Below are positions 1 to 12,882 of a stretch of 64,000 bases of DNA, in pieces (the stretch's first letter is position 1; the number at the start of each line of letters is the position of its first letter). The position numbers and the translations under genes are program-made. The notes beneath the pieces were generated by a model. It saw nothing but the letters and a program-made list of their open reading frames with translations, did not search any database and was not told where the DNA came from. The DNA comes from Epiperipatus broadwayi (Eukaryota; Onychophora; Udeonychophora; Euonychophora; Peripatidae), in the NCBI GenBank assembly GCA_028023455.1, contig JAQFVV010012405.1:12263423-12327422 (forward strand), read 5' to 3'.

Positions 1-82
1 TTCAATGCAAACAATTTTTTAAAAACTTCTTTATTTTCCTTACATTTCGACTGTCCAGCAGTCTTCATCCCATCTCAAGGAG
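1..82 (-). repeat. End of dispersed repeat with hammerhead-like core
   Basis: Read on the minus strand this ends in a GATGAAGACTG / CAGTC-GAAA hairpin block followed by an AAATAAAGAA stretch and TTTGCATTG. The same succession of blocks occurs at both outer ends of the large foldback at 43543-44447, so this is another copy of that family, cut by the window edge. The upstream bases read GGGATGA rather than the hammerhead core CTGATGA, so if it derives from a ribozyme it is dead. Confidence 0.6.
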
Positions 83-949
83 TTCATAAGAAATTAGTAC
101 CAAAAGAAAGCTGAAGCCATAATTTCTGTCCATTAATCTCCAGAATCTATCACCCTAATACTGTATTAAAGTGCAGAGGTCAAACAATAACAGTTTTCAA
201 AAAACTTGAAATAGTCAGTATATGCAAACATATGATTTATGTTTTTTATTAAATAAGCAATCACTTTTTAATTAAGTAACAGATTAGGTTGTAGGTTTCT
301 AAAACATATGGTTGTATAACCAGAAAATATTTGACCTATTAATTTTGTTGTTCTTGTTGTATTGCTTATTTTTCAATGTTGTTAAAAAATTGTTGTCTAT
401 ATTTTATTCACAGTTGTATTATCTATATAACCTTAAAAATGTCAAATATAATCGCAGTGCCTGAAATATTTTTTATTTGGTCATATTAAATAAAAAACTA
501 ATAATTTGTTCTGTTATATGTATATATTTGAAGAACAACTTCTTTTATTAGTTATCTAAAATACTGCTCATCATTCATGAAAATGTGATAGCTTCTATCT
601 TCTAGTGATAGCAGTAAATTGATTGATTTAATAATAAAATGTGAAAATCAATCTCATGGTCTTTCATAAATCAGACAATTTTAATACAGCTGAATGATAA
701 AGAAAGCATAGTCATATAAGTTTATTTTATTAATTAAATCTTGATTAGTTCATATATCAAAGTGTGAATTATACAGCTTATTAAAAGTGTTGTTCTTGAA
801 ATATATACTTACTATAGAAAAACTATCAATTTATTTATAGGTAAGTTGATTTATCATTGCAGCAAATAGCATTCACTGATGGAACAACAGAAAAAGAAAT
901 CTTAATTGAAAAAGACTTTGCCATTCTATGATCAAAAATGAACCGGCCT
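83..949. other. AT-rich sequence without recognised feature
   Basis: I see no coding similarity, RNA gene or obvious repeat structure here. Confidence 0.5.
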
Positions 950-1690
950 CAAGTGGCTCGAATTCCGTCATTTTTAACCTACAGTAAAGATATTACCATC
1001 ATTTGAAAGGTTATAAAAAGTTATGTAAGATGCTGCCCTCTCTTGAATTATTTTACAAATAAAAAAATCAATAAAACTGATGTTGAAGATCTAACAAAGG
1101 GAGCAGGCAGTCCATCCTAAGTGTTGATTGGCTCTCAACTATTGAGGACAAAAAAAATCACTTGTCAATAATTTCCACTATTGCGATTTCTTTTCTTTCA
1201 TTTTGAAAGTGATAAACGAATGTTTTAGACCATTTTAAAAGTATTTTTTGACATATTATTAATTATTTTGATAAAATATGGTAAAAATAAAATTATTTTA
1301 GAAAAATATTTAAGATTTTAGTAAAAATATTTAAGATTTTAGTAACAACTATTTACTTTTCCGCAACGTAAAATTGAGAAAGAAATCACTGACATCAGCA
1401 ACACTTTTTAGTTGTTCATTTTAGATTTGCCACTGTTGAATATTTTTATAATTATAAATAAAAATTTATTTTTGAAAAAACTTTTGTTCACTTTCATAAC
1501 CTGCCAAATTATTAATATACTTTTTACAAATGAAACTAAAGTGAATATAATATTAAAAGATGAATATATTTTTATGGGTTAGTTTGTGAATTGACCAATT
1601 AAAGTTTAGAGTTTTACCTCACTCAGCCAATAAAATCAATTACCCATTAAAAGGTTAAAGAAGATAACTTGAGTTAAAACTTTTTTTTTA
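950..1690 (-). repeat. Interspersed repeat family C, copy 1
   Basis: The reverse complement lines up along its length with 40490-41235 and 58694-59412. Shared landmarks are the TTAACC start, ATTGGCCGAGTGAGG-like block, a GTTTGTAAAAAGTATATTA block, AACATTTGTTTATCATTTT and the AGAGGGCAGCATC block near the other end. No coding capacity is visible. It is most simply a non-autonomous mobile element of about 700-750 bp, but I could not define terminal inverted repeats or target duplications, so its class is open. Confidence 0.7.
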
Positions 1691-3364
1691 ATTTTATATT
1701 TTTTTCTCTTTTTTTTTTTTTAATTTTTTAAAAAATATTAACACATTTTTCTTTTATTTTGTCTTCATTATTTTTCTACTTTGTAAAATATTTTTTTAAT
1801 TCTAAATACATATAAATTCTGATTTATTATTTATCATTAATTATTATATCATGAAAAATCTATAGGGATTTTTGATGATACTATTTCTCTCAAATGACTA
1901 TCAATTTTGTTTTTCAGATACCTTGAAATCATATTACTTAATGTGATAATGCAATTCATCCCACCCAATGTTAAAGCTTTTTTTTTTTGCTACAAATTTT
2001 TTATGGAATTTCAAAAACAAGTTCTTCATTGTACTCTAGAGCCATCTATTGCAAGCTTGACTAATCAATAAATACTAAATTGCATAATGCTATATCTCTA
2101 TCCACAAAACAGTTTTATTGATAACTCAAGTTTATCATAGATGATTCTAGATTAGAGTGAATGGATCTTTTTAAAACACAAAATAGAATAATGACAACGT
2201 TTTAGTTTTATATATATATAATTATAAACTTTTCTACTAAAAAAAAAAAAGAAGCTCAAAACAAGTCTGGAAAATAATAATTTCAACTCCTCATCAGTGG
2301 TTCAAAGAGCAAGTTCATGTCTAATCTTATCAAGCCTTCACTTATTCATTTTACTTGCCATCCATATTCTTACCAGCACTATAGTTCTAAAATATTAATA
2401 ATTTTTAATCACTTTTATTCAGTGCTAATTTTCAGATCTATAGAAAATCAAAGAAAATATTATTATTTGAACAATTCTGATCTTTTTTTAAAAAAAAAAT
2501 TACACTCATACATTTGAAAATGGTTTTTTAAGGGTGTTTTTTGTTTGCTTTAACTCTGTTTAATGACACGTCTCTTAAAAACTATTTTTGCCTGTTTATG
2601 ATATCTCTAGGAAAACAATGATTTTCAGACATATTCTGTACGTCAATTGTTGATTTTGAAGTCAGCTGCTCATTTTATCATAATTTTTATTTATATCTTA
2701 TTGCATCTTAATATTACCTTTTTACATTCTTTATACTATTTTATTGAGTCTTAAGAGGAACTCTATTTCAATCTAGAAGCGTGATCTCAGTATATCTAAG
2801 ATTATTCATTTTTCCACTTTTCATTAATCTAACTTTGTATACCTATAATCTAAACCCCTTTATTGTGCATGCAGTATGCAAATTAGATAGATACCAATAT
2901 ATAGCCCGTCTGTCTAATATCTTTCCAATACGACTTCAGTTTGTTTTTCCATAATCTATTTTAATATAATCCTACATAAAGATTTTTCGCACGAACAACT
3001 TTTAGCTCTCAATAGTATCACAGGCATTATTATATCAATTTTTTTTTTGCCATTTTCTGTTTTTTTATTTTATTTATTATTATTTATTAAACTTCATAAT
3101 AGAAAAAAAATGTAAACTTTCCAAAAACTGGCTTATGTATATATAAAAGCTTAAAATTTTAATCCGTTCTTAAAGATTTTTAAGATAATTTTACGTTTAA
3201 AGTATTTATTTATTTTGCAGTTGAAATTTATTTTTGTTTAATATTTTTGCAACTTGAAGTTTATCACAATTTTTAAGAATATATGTAATAAAAATAATTC
3301 CCAACTATATTTTTAAACTTTTTTACTAATTAATTTCAAATTAACTAACACTTTTGTATACTAG
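1691..3364. other. AT-rich sequence without recognised feature
   Basis: Homopolymer runs and short AT-rich open frames only; the 66-codon open frame at 2317-2517 has no family resemblance and is regarded as chance. Confidence 0.5.
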
Positions 3365-3600
3365 TTTATGTTGTATATATAATATCTAAGCACTTATTGC
3401 ATATATGTGTAGAGATGATAATCTGGACCAACTGATGATTGCTGTTTTAGCATGAAATACGTATATTGGTGATTATTTACTTTTTCGACATATATGTGTT
3501 AAAGTGTATCAGTGTTATGAAATAGAGTGGAGAGTGGTGGGTCATGTGAAAGTCTGTGCTCATATACCCTATATATTACATATATTGGTACAGGTATATG
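3365..3600 (+). mobile_element. Hammerhead-bearing repeat, copy 1 (PLE pLTR-like)
   Basis: About 235 bp whose reverse complement recurs at 12883-13105. It consists of a hammerhead ribozyme (3417-3477) followed by a tail with the blocks GATTATTTACTTTTTCGACA, GAGAGTGGTGGGTCATGTGA and AAGTCTGTGCTCATATACCC. The tail alone occurs head-to-head at 23325-23520. Type I hammerheads in animals are known from the pseudo-LTRs of Penelope-like elements, and PLE fragments are common in this window, so a pLTR or PLE-derived non-autonomous repeat is the favoured reading (inference). Confidence 0.7.
3417..3477 (+). ncRNA. Type I hammerhead ribozyme (intact-looking core)
   Basis: The core CTGATGA is at 3432-3438 and GAAA at 3454-3457. 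Helix II is TGCT/AGCA (3440-3443 with 3449-3452) around a GTTTT loop, with a U-U apposition at its base. Helix III is the loopless palindrome ATAC-GTAT (3457-3464), giving predicted cleavage after A3465. Helix I has an inner CCAA/TTGG (3428-3431 with 3466-3469), an internal loop TGGA against T, and an outer GATAATC/GATTATT (3417-3423 with 3471-3477, last pair G-U). This is the standard natural type I layout. A loopless helix III is known to favour dimeric hammerheads. Activity is not shown by sequence alone. Confidence 0.85.
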
Positions 3601-4871
3601 ATAATCCTGTATTTCAGTTATATTTTATTGTTATGAAATATCCTAGAAGCTGGTTTCAAGAGGTAAAGAATTCGGACTGAAGTTCAGTTGGTCTATTTAG
3701 TTCTTTGTTGCCATATGGCTTTCACGATTCTCTGTGTCTTTTATTTTCTTACGTTTTTTCTTTAATTAAATAACGTTTACAATTTTTAGATATATATAAT
3801 TATTTTAATATTGATCATTAATGTTTGAATTTACTTGGAGTTTAGAATTTTAATCTGTATATAGATTACATACTCTGTGAAAATAGATATATTGACTTTA
3901 AACAATTACCTGGAAATGGCCAATGCAATAACGTCATGAAAAAAAAAAAGAAAACATTATTTTTATTCATTCTTTACATTGTAGGGTTTTTTTTTTTTTT
4001 AAAAAAAATGAAACCTACTTCCCCCACGTTATATTTATTAAATTACTTTAATTTAATAGTAACAATAAAACAATCATATGGCTTGTTGTTTTCTTAAGAA
4101 GTCATATAACGTTCAAGCAACGAACTGTGATCCATAAATATTTAGTTCTAACAACAACCACTCTAACCCTATACTAAATCAGATAGAGCGATATTAAAAG
4201 TAAACTCCGAATAAATAATATTTCAAAGCAGTACTTTGATTTAGCACAACCATATTTTTTTTTATCAATCTAGAAGTATAAAGGTAACTTATAAAATAAC
4301 AGCTGGAGCACACATAACCTATATATAAAATTGAAAAAGCTATAAAAAATGAAATAGGCCACTATAGAACTAAAATCTTTCCAACAGTCCTTTTCTGATG
4401 TAGAAGAGCAGTAAAAAAGCATAATTCATCAAATGACTGATGATTGGTTAAAAATATTCATTAGTTAAAAAATATATGAATACGCAGACAACGTTGAATG
4501 ATTGAATAGATTGAATATAGTCATCTATCCAAACAAAAAACACTAAAGACTGTTTAAAATATGAAAACATTTCTAAGTTTTATCAACATGCCAGATGTGG
4601 CGCGAGGCACTAGCTACATGCCCACACAAGACTTATGTACGAATGTATATATATATAATGAAAACAATCACTAAATGAAAATATATAACGTTTAATAAAT
4701 TGTCTAAAAAGCAAATGACATTATAATAAATGAGACATAATCCTCTTAATCATCCGACAATAAGGTTATAAAAATGTGTCACTTTCTTATTACGCTATTG
4801 TTGAGTGACAAGACAGAGTGTGAATCATTTTCTGTAATAGCATTTGCTGTTTAGACCATCTATTTAATGTG
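3601..4871. other. AT-rich sequence without recognised feature
   Basis: No coding similarity or clear repeat structure noticed. Confidence 0.45.
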
Positions 4872-4901
4872 ATATATATATATATGTGTGTGTGTGTGTG
4901 T
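4872..4901. repeat. (TA)n(TG)n microsatellite
   Basis: A short TA run passes directly into a run of about nine TG units. Confidence 0.9.
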
Positions 4902-5082
4902 ATTTGTCTAAAAGTTTATGATAAGTAAATTTTATTTATAATTATATGTTGAATTTTTCTTTTATCTATAATTAATTGCTAAATCCGTTCAAAAAAATTC
5001 AAACTTTATTTAAAATTATCAAATAAATTCAACCGTTAATAATAGCAAATAGGTTACTATATTATACAACATAATGAGTTTC

Positions 5083-5207
5083 ATTATTCTCCTCTCTTCT
5101 TCAAGTATCCCTGGTGTGATAGAGTACCCTAGATCTTCAGAGAATTTCTATGTTAGTACTATCATTAATCAAGCTAGGAACATCTGAAGAATAGGAGAGA
5201 AATAATT
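5083..5207. repeat. Weak foldback (inverted repeat)
   Basis: ATTATTCTCCTCTCTTCTTC near 5083 is mirrored by a GAAGAATAGGAGAGAAATAAT block near 5185-5207, with an imperfect stem between. It is a possible small MITE. The surrounding 4902-6355 contains, besides this and the family A block at 5660, nothing I recognise. Confidence 0.5.
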
Positions 5208-5659
5208 CCAGTGTACAATTACCAAAAGATGAAAGTATTTAGAAACTTTAAATTTTTCTAATGACATTTAGTAATGAAAGTTATATGATGGAAATAGTCC
5301 AACATATATATAAATGTATTGTGTGTGTGCATACAATAAAAACTTTCATGGACTTTATAGATGAAAAGTGATAAAAAAAATTAATAAAATTTTTCTGTAT
5401 ATTTAATTTACTTTTTAAAATTTTGATCACAGCCAAGATATAATTAATCAAACACCCATTGAAAACCTGGATATAAAATGAAAAATTTCAACCAACAACA
5501 ATATTTGGATGAAATAATTTTAAGATACTATTCAGTGTTTGGGTAATTGCTTGATTACATATTGGATGAGATGAAAGTTAAAAAATAAAATAAATAGAAA
5601 ATTTCATTAAACTTTCAGTGTACATATAAATAATGAAAGGAGTTAATACTTAAGCAATA

Positions 5660-5725
5660 CCAATATCAATAACAATTAACAATATCAATCTGTTGTCAAG
5701 GCAACCTCCTTTAAACAATAAAAGT
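5660..5725 (+). repeat. Family A block (GTTGTCAAGGCAACCTCC)
   Basis: A short dispersed motif: AACAATATCAATCTG then GTTGTCAAGGCAACCTCC then TTTAACAATA. It recurs at 17575-17656, 32283-32375, 32770-32832 (partial) and 41300-41390. At 32.3 kb it lies directly upstream of a hammerhead ribozyme, so it may be the 5' part of the same pLTR-like repeat. Confidence 0.65.
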
Positions 5726-6355
5726 GAAAACCTACCTTTATATAGGGTCTACTATATTTATATAGACACTAAAAATTGTAACTTGACTACAAAGAATGAA
5801 ATTGATTAATTCAAAGAAGTTTAAATAAATACCATCAGATTTATATAAACTAGCCAATTAATTTACCAGTAACTTGCACTCACCAATTATGATATCATGT
5901 TAAAAGAATTAGCCAATTAGATGTTACTATGCAATTATCTCTTAGTGCTGCCATTGTTTGTTATCTAACTAATGAACTATTGCTAGCCTACCAACACAAA
6001 ATGCAAATTTATTTCCTTATAAATAACAACTAAAAGTAAATTAGTTTTAAAACATAAATTAACAAGGAAAATACTTTGTATATTATGTTAAGAAATTAGC
6101 AGTAGCTTAACAGGCAGATGATCAATGCATATCTTAAAACTGATTAACTAATACTTTTATCATAATGCTCTACTTTAAAAAAATGGGCTACACTCACCCT
6201 GTTTTGCTGACCTACTTAAGTTATTAGTAATAGTTAAGATTGCAGAAAATAGCCTGTTAACTGAAAGGAGGCCCCTTGATTACTCTTTGAAGGTTTAAAG
6301 AAAGTCAAAAGGGCACAGTCCTAAACTCAACTCCATATAATGTCATTGCAGCTGC

Positions 6356-6375
6356 AATTGTTGTTGTTGTTGTTG

Positions 6376-6440
<65 letters not shown>

Positions 6441-6467
6441 GTTGTTGTTGTTGTTGTTGTTGTTGTA
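6356..6467. repeat. (GTT)n(ATT)n(GTT)n microsatellite
   Basis: Compound trinucleotide tract with about 7 GTT, then about 20 ATT, then about 9 GTT units. The long Ile/Thr-rich open frame across it on the minus strand is an artefact of the repeat. Confidence 0.97.
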
Positions 6468-7936
6468 TTACCATTTATATAATAAATGAACATTGATGGA
6501 CTGTTCATCAACACATCAATAAGCAGGAAACGTTTATTGATTTTTTACCTATGAATTTAAGATCCATAAACAGAATCGTCTTTTTTCTCAATTATCTGAT
6601 AGTTATTATCTAAAATATCAGTTAATTTATTTTAAAAGCAAGACCCCAGGAGCTTGTGAATTGATGGCCAAGTGAAAGATGCTTAGAATGTCATGATTGT
6701 TGAATAAGGTGGGTATATGATGACAACTGCAAATTATTTTGAAGCAAAGAAAGATTGCATACATTGGAACATGAATTGTCTAATATTAAATGGGATGGTG
6801 ATGAACTTTGTAAAATTAAAAAAAAAGTGAAGAAATAATTGATTTAAAAAGTGAACATGAACTTTCCTACAAAGAAATTAATATTGGTAGAATAAGTAAT
6901 GTTGGATTCATTCTAAATAAGCAGTGGAAGCATAACATTGTAGAGATAGATGGTGTATCACATATAATGACAATAGCAAATGAAGATAATTCAGGTTTAT
7001 GCAGCAACAAATTTTCATTCTGATGAAGAAATAATATTTTTTATATGGCTGTACCAAATGCTTTTGATTAAACCAAACAGCATTCTAAAATTGTCATGGA
7101 AGACTCTAATGCAGGAATTATCAAATAACTGAAAAATAATAATGTTGTGGATAAAGTTTGTTGTGATTATAAAAAAATAAGAGGACATAAACTTATGGAC
7201 TTCACAGAACAATTGTCAATGAAGAAATTATTCTCTGAAAAAAATTCTAAACTTATCCACATGAACATACAGTAAAACTGGATATACTGATTAAATTAAA
7301 GTAGTATTGTATGATTGTAATGTTGGTAATAGATTCCGCACAGAGTGATGGGCGATTAGCGATAATATGTGTTAATGCAAAACTACCTATTTGAAAACTA
7401 TTAAGAAAGTCAGTATTCAAGATTCATATTCCAAAACTTCAAAAATATCCAATGAATTTAAATCATAACTTGAAAATCATATAAAATATGAATAAATGTT
7501 GAAGATTGTGCAAACTTAAAAGAAGACAATAAGCAGATAACTGATACATTAAGAATTTCAAAAAAGATAAATGATATAAAAAAGCAGCAATGACCAGCAA
7601 ATTTTCTACTGAGATAAAAGAGAATATATAGAAAAAAAAAGGAATATGATAATTTTAAAAAGTGATCCACTGAAATTGTGTATAATAATATAAGAAAATA
7701 TAATTGTGAAAGAAATAGAAAAGAATACAAGTCTCTAAATTGTAAACAGTATCTGAGGTAATGGAAGGAAAGGTATTTTTGTGTTAAGAAGAAAAGATGA
7801 AATTATTACTAAAATAAATAAATATGAGAAAGAGTTGCTTTTAAAAAATATGGTTCTTGTTAAATAGCCACTGCTTGGTGGCGCTGTTTCTGTGCTAAAA
7901 TGTTGTAATATAACGTTTCCGGGCGGGACAAAACAC

Positions 7937-8174
7937 TTTTTTTTTAATTTAAAAATGTACGTTATTCTTCTAGTAGTAAATGAAACGTTTAAACAAAATT
8001 TAAAAAAAAAAAACACACTTGATTAACAAACTAATCAGCCCGAATTAAATGAAATTCCATTCAATTAAATTGCCGTGTGTAGCGCTGGAATGTGCAGAGA
8101 GAGGGACGACGATTTTGTCAATCCGAAGGATCATTCAAAAGATGCATTACTCTAATCAAACCAAGCTTATGATT
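7937..8174. repeat. Direct repeat unit 1 inside the decayed LINE
   Basis: Matches 8223-8470 with scattered substitutions. Shared landmarks are ACGTTATTCTTCTA, AACGTTTAAACAAAATT, CTTGATTAACAAACTAA, GCCCGAATTAAAT and CAAACCAAGCTTA. The flanking 7.86-7.93 kb GC-richer stretch is present only before this copy. Confidence 0.85.
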
Positions 8175-8222
8175 TCCAAAACAACGTAGCATTCTACATT
8201 AAATGTCAAAAACAAAACAGTT

Positions 8223-8470
8223 TTCTTTTTATTTAAAAATGCACGTTATTCTTCTAATAGCAAATTAAACGTTTAAACAAAATTACAAAAAACAAAAAAA
8301 AAACAACAACACTTGATTAACAAACTAAGCAGCCCGAATTAAATTAAATTCCATTAAATTAAATTTCATTGTGTAGTGCTAGAATGTGCGGGGGGGGGGG
8401 CGATGGTTTTGTTGATCCAAAGGATCGTCTAAAAGATACATTACTCTTATCAAACCAAGCTTACGATTTG
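8223..8470. repeat. Direct repeat unit 2 inside the decayed LINE
   Basis: Second copy of the ~240-bp unit at 7937-8174. It contains a ten-G run at 8391-8400 where unit 1 has GAGAGAGGGACGACG. No coding content was recognised in either copy. Confidence 0.85.
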
Positions 8471-9894
8471 TCTCGTAGCTCTTCTCACGAAAACGTGCCT
8501 ATTCGCATGAGTTCTGGGGAAAAAAGATTATGAAACAAAATTATGTCCTACAGTTATTATAATATTCTGAATTGCCTCGAACATTAAATGAAATAATAAG
8601 CATGCAATTAACTCTTGAAAACTTAAAAAAAAACTCCAGGACAAAATTGACTTGTTATTATCTTAAAAGAAGAAGAAAACATTGTTGTCAGAGTTATTTA
8701 CCAAAAATTTAAATGATAAAGATGTACCAATTGATGGGAATATAATTTCATTCTTAATTTAAAAGCAGTTTTAACACAATGGATCACATTAAAGTATTGA
8801 AAGATGTTATATAAAGAACCAACTAATATGAGTTGACATTATCATTGGAATTGAGGATTATGTAAAAGCATTTGATTGTATAAGATTTTTGATAGTTATT
8901 TAAGCATTAGATCACCAAAACATAGAACTAGGATATTGTTATTTTCTGAAATATATATATATTAAAATTCAATAGCAGTAATTAAATTACATGGTGATAA
9001 TAACATGATAAACATTTCAAAGGTATATGCCAGAATGATGCCATATTGAAGTATTTTAAGATTTAAAATAGCAAACTAAGACTAAAGATTATTTACATCA
9101 TTTAAATTCTGCAGATGATATGGCTGTTTTTTTCACATAATGCTTCAGAGTTTCAGAAAATATTTCAAGAATTATCAAATAAAAGCAAGAATATGAGGCT
9201 GAAATTAAATTCTAAAAACAATATTCAATGGATTTTTTTAGAAGAAAATAAAAATTGAAAATCAGGAATTAGAAGGAGTTAACAATTATAAATACATTGA
9301 TCAATTATTACAAATAGAAGTGTAATGGATAAAATTAATCATAGAATTAAACTTGAATGAAGTGGCTCTGGTAGAAGTAATTTAATGTTAAAAAAATATG
9401 ATTATGTGTTTGAAAAGAAAGGTGTTTATTAGAGATGGTTTACCAATTCTTACTTATAAATCTGAATTTTGTATACCCAACACAACAGCAATTTACATAC
9501 TTTATATCACACAGTGAAGTATGAAAAAGTTTATGTTAAGAGTAACAAAAAAAAATCAAATGTTTTTGATGTTTTTCTAGATAGTAAAAGGTTTGTTCAT
9601 CAGAATAATTATTTTTATTACCAATTCATTTTTTTGCTAATTTCGTTCTTATTGGTACATTATATATTTGAATAATGTCAACTACTACTCATAATGTTGT
9701 TTCATTAAATATAAATTTTTCCACATAATCTGTTTATTGACTGATACATTTTCAACATTAAGACTGTAACAAATCCAACTATCTTTAGACTTCAATATTT
9801 CAACAGCTCCCACAATGCAACTTTGCATCGGCACTAAAATGGAGTTGAGAATGTTTCTGTATTATTTATTTGTAGCATTTGTTTTTAAATATTT

Positions 9895-10445
9895 CATTTA
9901 TTTGGCATAAAAAGTATAATTGAAATATGGTTTGATTGATATTAGTTTTCATTAAAGTATCTATATAACAGCATTTTTCAGTGAAAAGCCAATTCAAGGA
10001 GATTAAAAACGTGATTTTGTGTATATGTGATTCCACTTTCAGAAAATTTACTTGAGAAATTTAAAAACACACCTTTAGACATAACGTATTTAATAATTTA
10101 ATTTTGTATTTATTTCTCAGAAAATATGTGAAGGATAAATTTATCTTTTATTTGAAAATATATATTTTTAGCAGAAGTTAATTTGTAAAAAATTCTTAAC
10201 AGCAAACAGAAAATGTCAACTATAAAGCTTTAAAGGTGACATCCTGCTATTCAGGGACCGGTTCTGTAATCAGCCCAGAGTGTCTTATTTCCAGTTATTT
10301 ACAGCATTCATTTTACAGTTTTAAATACATTTGATTGCAAAATTTAGAACTGAAATAAATTTTGATTAATATTAGTTTTAACAATAAATTTTAAATATCA
10401 ACATCTTCCAATGTGAAGTCAATTACAGAAGATCAAGGAGTAGCA
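9895..10445. repeat. Possible diverged tandem duplication
   Basis: The stretch near 9920-10010 (TTGATTGATATTAGTTTT, then AGTGAAAAGCCAATTCAAGG) resembles 10360-10440 (TTGATTAATATTAGTTTT, then ATGTGAAGTCAATTACAGAA), suggesting an old duplication of roughly 430 bp. Nothing else was recognised between 9476 and 10587. Confidence 0.4.
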
Positions 10446-10587
10446 AGTATTCATTACACTGATTTTATTCTTTTTATTATCAAATTCTGCTTTTAAAAAA
10501 TTTGTAAAAATGTTACTTTAATTATAAAATAACCATCAAACATCACATGATCACCATTCTTTATGCTTACACAAACTGTTCTTCACA

Positions 10588-10773
10588 TAGACAAAACTCT
10601 CCATATAATAGCACCACTCCGTGAAAGCCAGAGTAATCAATGGATGCAGAAAAGTTTGTGCATAAAATGGATGAATATGCACTAGATAGGGATTTTATGC
10701 ACAAACTTCCCTGCATTCATTGATTACACTAGCTTGCACTGAGTGGCACTATTGTATGGGAAGTTTTGTCTCT
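10588..10773. mobile_element. Foldback MITE, ~185 bp
   Basis: Near full-length inverted repeat. The left arm starts AGACAAAACTCTCC and contains AATCAATGGATGCAG and GTTTGTGCATAAAAT; the right arm mirrors each block and ends AGTTTTGTCTCT. The unpaired centre is about 15-20 bp. No coding capacity; transposon superfamily unknown. Confidence 0.8.
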
Positions 10774-12882
10774 ATAATTATAAAATATTTACACGTTTTT
10801 TTTATTTTTTGTAAAATTTAATTTAACATCAATTTCTTAGTATTTAAATGTTATATTGATTTAGTTTTTATTTGATTATGTTTGTTTTTGCCAAAAAAAA
10901 AAATTTAATTGAAAATTTCCAAAAGAGTAAAAAAATACTGTTTTTTTATAAAATTGTAAAACACAACTTTATATATAATTTAGTCATATATTTATTCTGC
11001 TTTTTGTAAAATAAATTTTAATAATTATTTTTGGATAGGAAAATGATGTATTGGTTCAATTTTTATTTGAAAATATTTTTTTAGTACAAAAGTAATCCGT
11101 TCTCGAAAGTATAATGAGTATATTGTCAAAATAAAAAATGCCTTGCATATAAGAGGTGCTGACTTTATGAGTTGTTTTTTTTTTTTTTGCAATTATAAGT
11201 GGAAATTTTATATTTTAAAAAATTGTTTTAGTGGTTGAATATATATTTTTGAAAAAAAAAATATTTTATTGATAAAAATTTAATTGAGAGTAATTTTTTT
11301 AATAATAGATTTATTTTTTTATTTGTTAATAATAGATTTATTTACACAAAATGAATAAAATAAATAGTTTTATTTGATTATACATTTTTTAATTAATCTT
11401 TTTCTTTATTTAAAATTTTATAAGATTATTTATGAGATTATTTTTTATTTCTAAACATATATAAAACAAATTTTTTAAATAATTTAAATATTGAACAAAG
11501 AATGAAGTTTAAACCATTAAAATAAAAAGCATAAAACATACATACTAAATTTGTTATATTAGCTGTTATAATGTGCTCATTTAAAGTGTTAAAAAAGATT
11601 TATCCACTTCTAAGAATGGAATTAATATTTTTATTGATTTTTTTGCAGATATTATACATGAAAAAAAGTTGAATAAAATTGAATTAGATATTCTATGTGG
11701 ATGTATTAATAATATTAATAGATGTATTATTTTTTAATTGGCATTTTATTATTTAAAAGAACAATTTATTTGCTTCAATATACATATACTACTATCAAAA
11801 TTTATTTCACTAATACAAATTTACTAGAGAATTTTTATTTTTATTATTTAAATATATTTTTTAACTTGGAGATTAAACACAAAAAAATTTTATTTGCTTA
11901 TTTATTTTTATTTATTCTTTATTGCTATCTATAAAATTGATAGATTATTTTTGTTTTTTATTTTTAAATGTATGCTTTTAATAATACTTTTCAAAACCAT
12001 AAATATTTATTGAATAAAAAATTACACAATAAAAATAAAACAGAGAGAAAACAATTGTCCATTTCAGTAACAATAAATTACTATTCAAAGAGTTAATATT
12101 ACTAATTTTATCAAAAACCCTCAAATGATAAAGATGCAGTATATTTACAATAACTAATATATAACATAAAAAATTAATAACAAAATCAGATATTTTAATG
12201 GTATTTCATTAAATCAAAAATAAATATATTTATAACTTAAGATTTTGAGAAAATTTAAAGATTTTATATCTCAAGATAACTGAATATTTAATAATTTGGA
12301 TAATATAATATTTATTAGCCAGAAAATAGTTAACTCTTTTTAGAGCAGCCTAGACTCAAACATTTTAGCATTTTTTGACATTTTTCTTTGTCTCACATAT
12401 CAACATAAAATATATGATTAAATGATTATTACTTATCAGAAAATAATAAATTTGACTTCATTTGATAGATACTTTTGATTACTACTGAAATAAATTTTAA
12501 ATGTTCACATTTTCTTTCTATATATATTTAAAAAATGAGATCATAATCAAAACAAAAAGATTACATGTCATCATTTCAGAAAAATAATTTTCAGTTTACA
12601 AAATCAATTCTAGAATGTTGTATGACCGCCATAGGAATAAAATACTTGTTTATATTTTTTATAGAAAATAACCATTTATAATAAACTATGTAATCCTTAA
12701 ATAAGGCTATAACCTTGAGTGTTTAATTTATTATAAGTGAGACCTCTACAAATCTAAATGCAAGATTCGACTTTATAAAGATAAGAGTGAGTAATTTACA
12801 ATCTTTTATGTCATTTGAATACATAGTTAAGGACTTATTTTTATTATTTAATTATAACTGAAACACACAGTTTTTATTATAT
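10774..12882. other. Very AT-rich sequence without recognised feature
   Basis: Long A and T runs. The 70-codon open frame at 11722-11934 is Phe/Tyr/Ile/Leu-rich low-complexity translation and not credible as a gene. Confidence 0.5.

Larger units (their letters stand above)
6740..9475 (+). pseudogene. Decayed LINE: endonuclease plus reverse transcriptase
   Basis: Frame-shifted, stop-ridden remains of a non-LTR retrotransposon can be read in order on the plus strand. Endonuclease (APE-type) pieces are EHELSNIKWD near 6770, GFILNKQWKHNIVEIDGVS at 6914-6960 and KIIQVYAATNFHSDEEI near 6980-7030. Reverse transcriptase pieces follow: SELFTKNLNDKDVP near 8690, MDHIKVLKDVI near 8780, a YVKAFD block near 8860, and the catalytic box as SADD near 9108-9119 in place of FADD. 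The end resembles LPILTYKSEF near 9450, just before the segment found at 30985-31385. It probably belongs to the same family as those 3' ends. Roughly 7.85-8.56 kb is foreign sequence inserted in the middle. Clade is not resolvable by eye. Confidence 0.8.

Noticed and set aside
6305-6514. Ile/Thr repeat protein on the minus strand
   Set aside because: Translation of the GTT/ATT microsatellite.
7458-8016. Two minus-strand Phe/Leu-rich open frames
   Set aside because: They run antisense to the decayed LINE and across its inserted repeats; composition is AT-driven.
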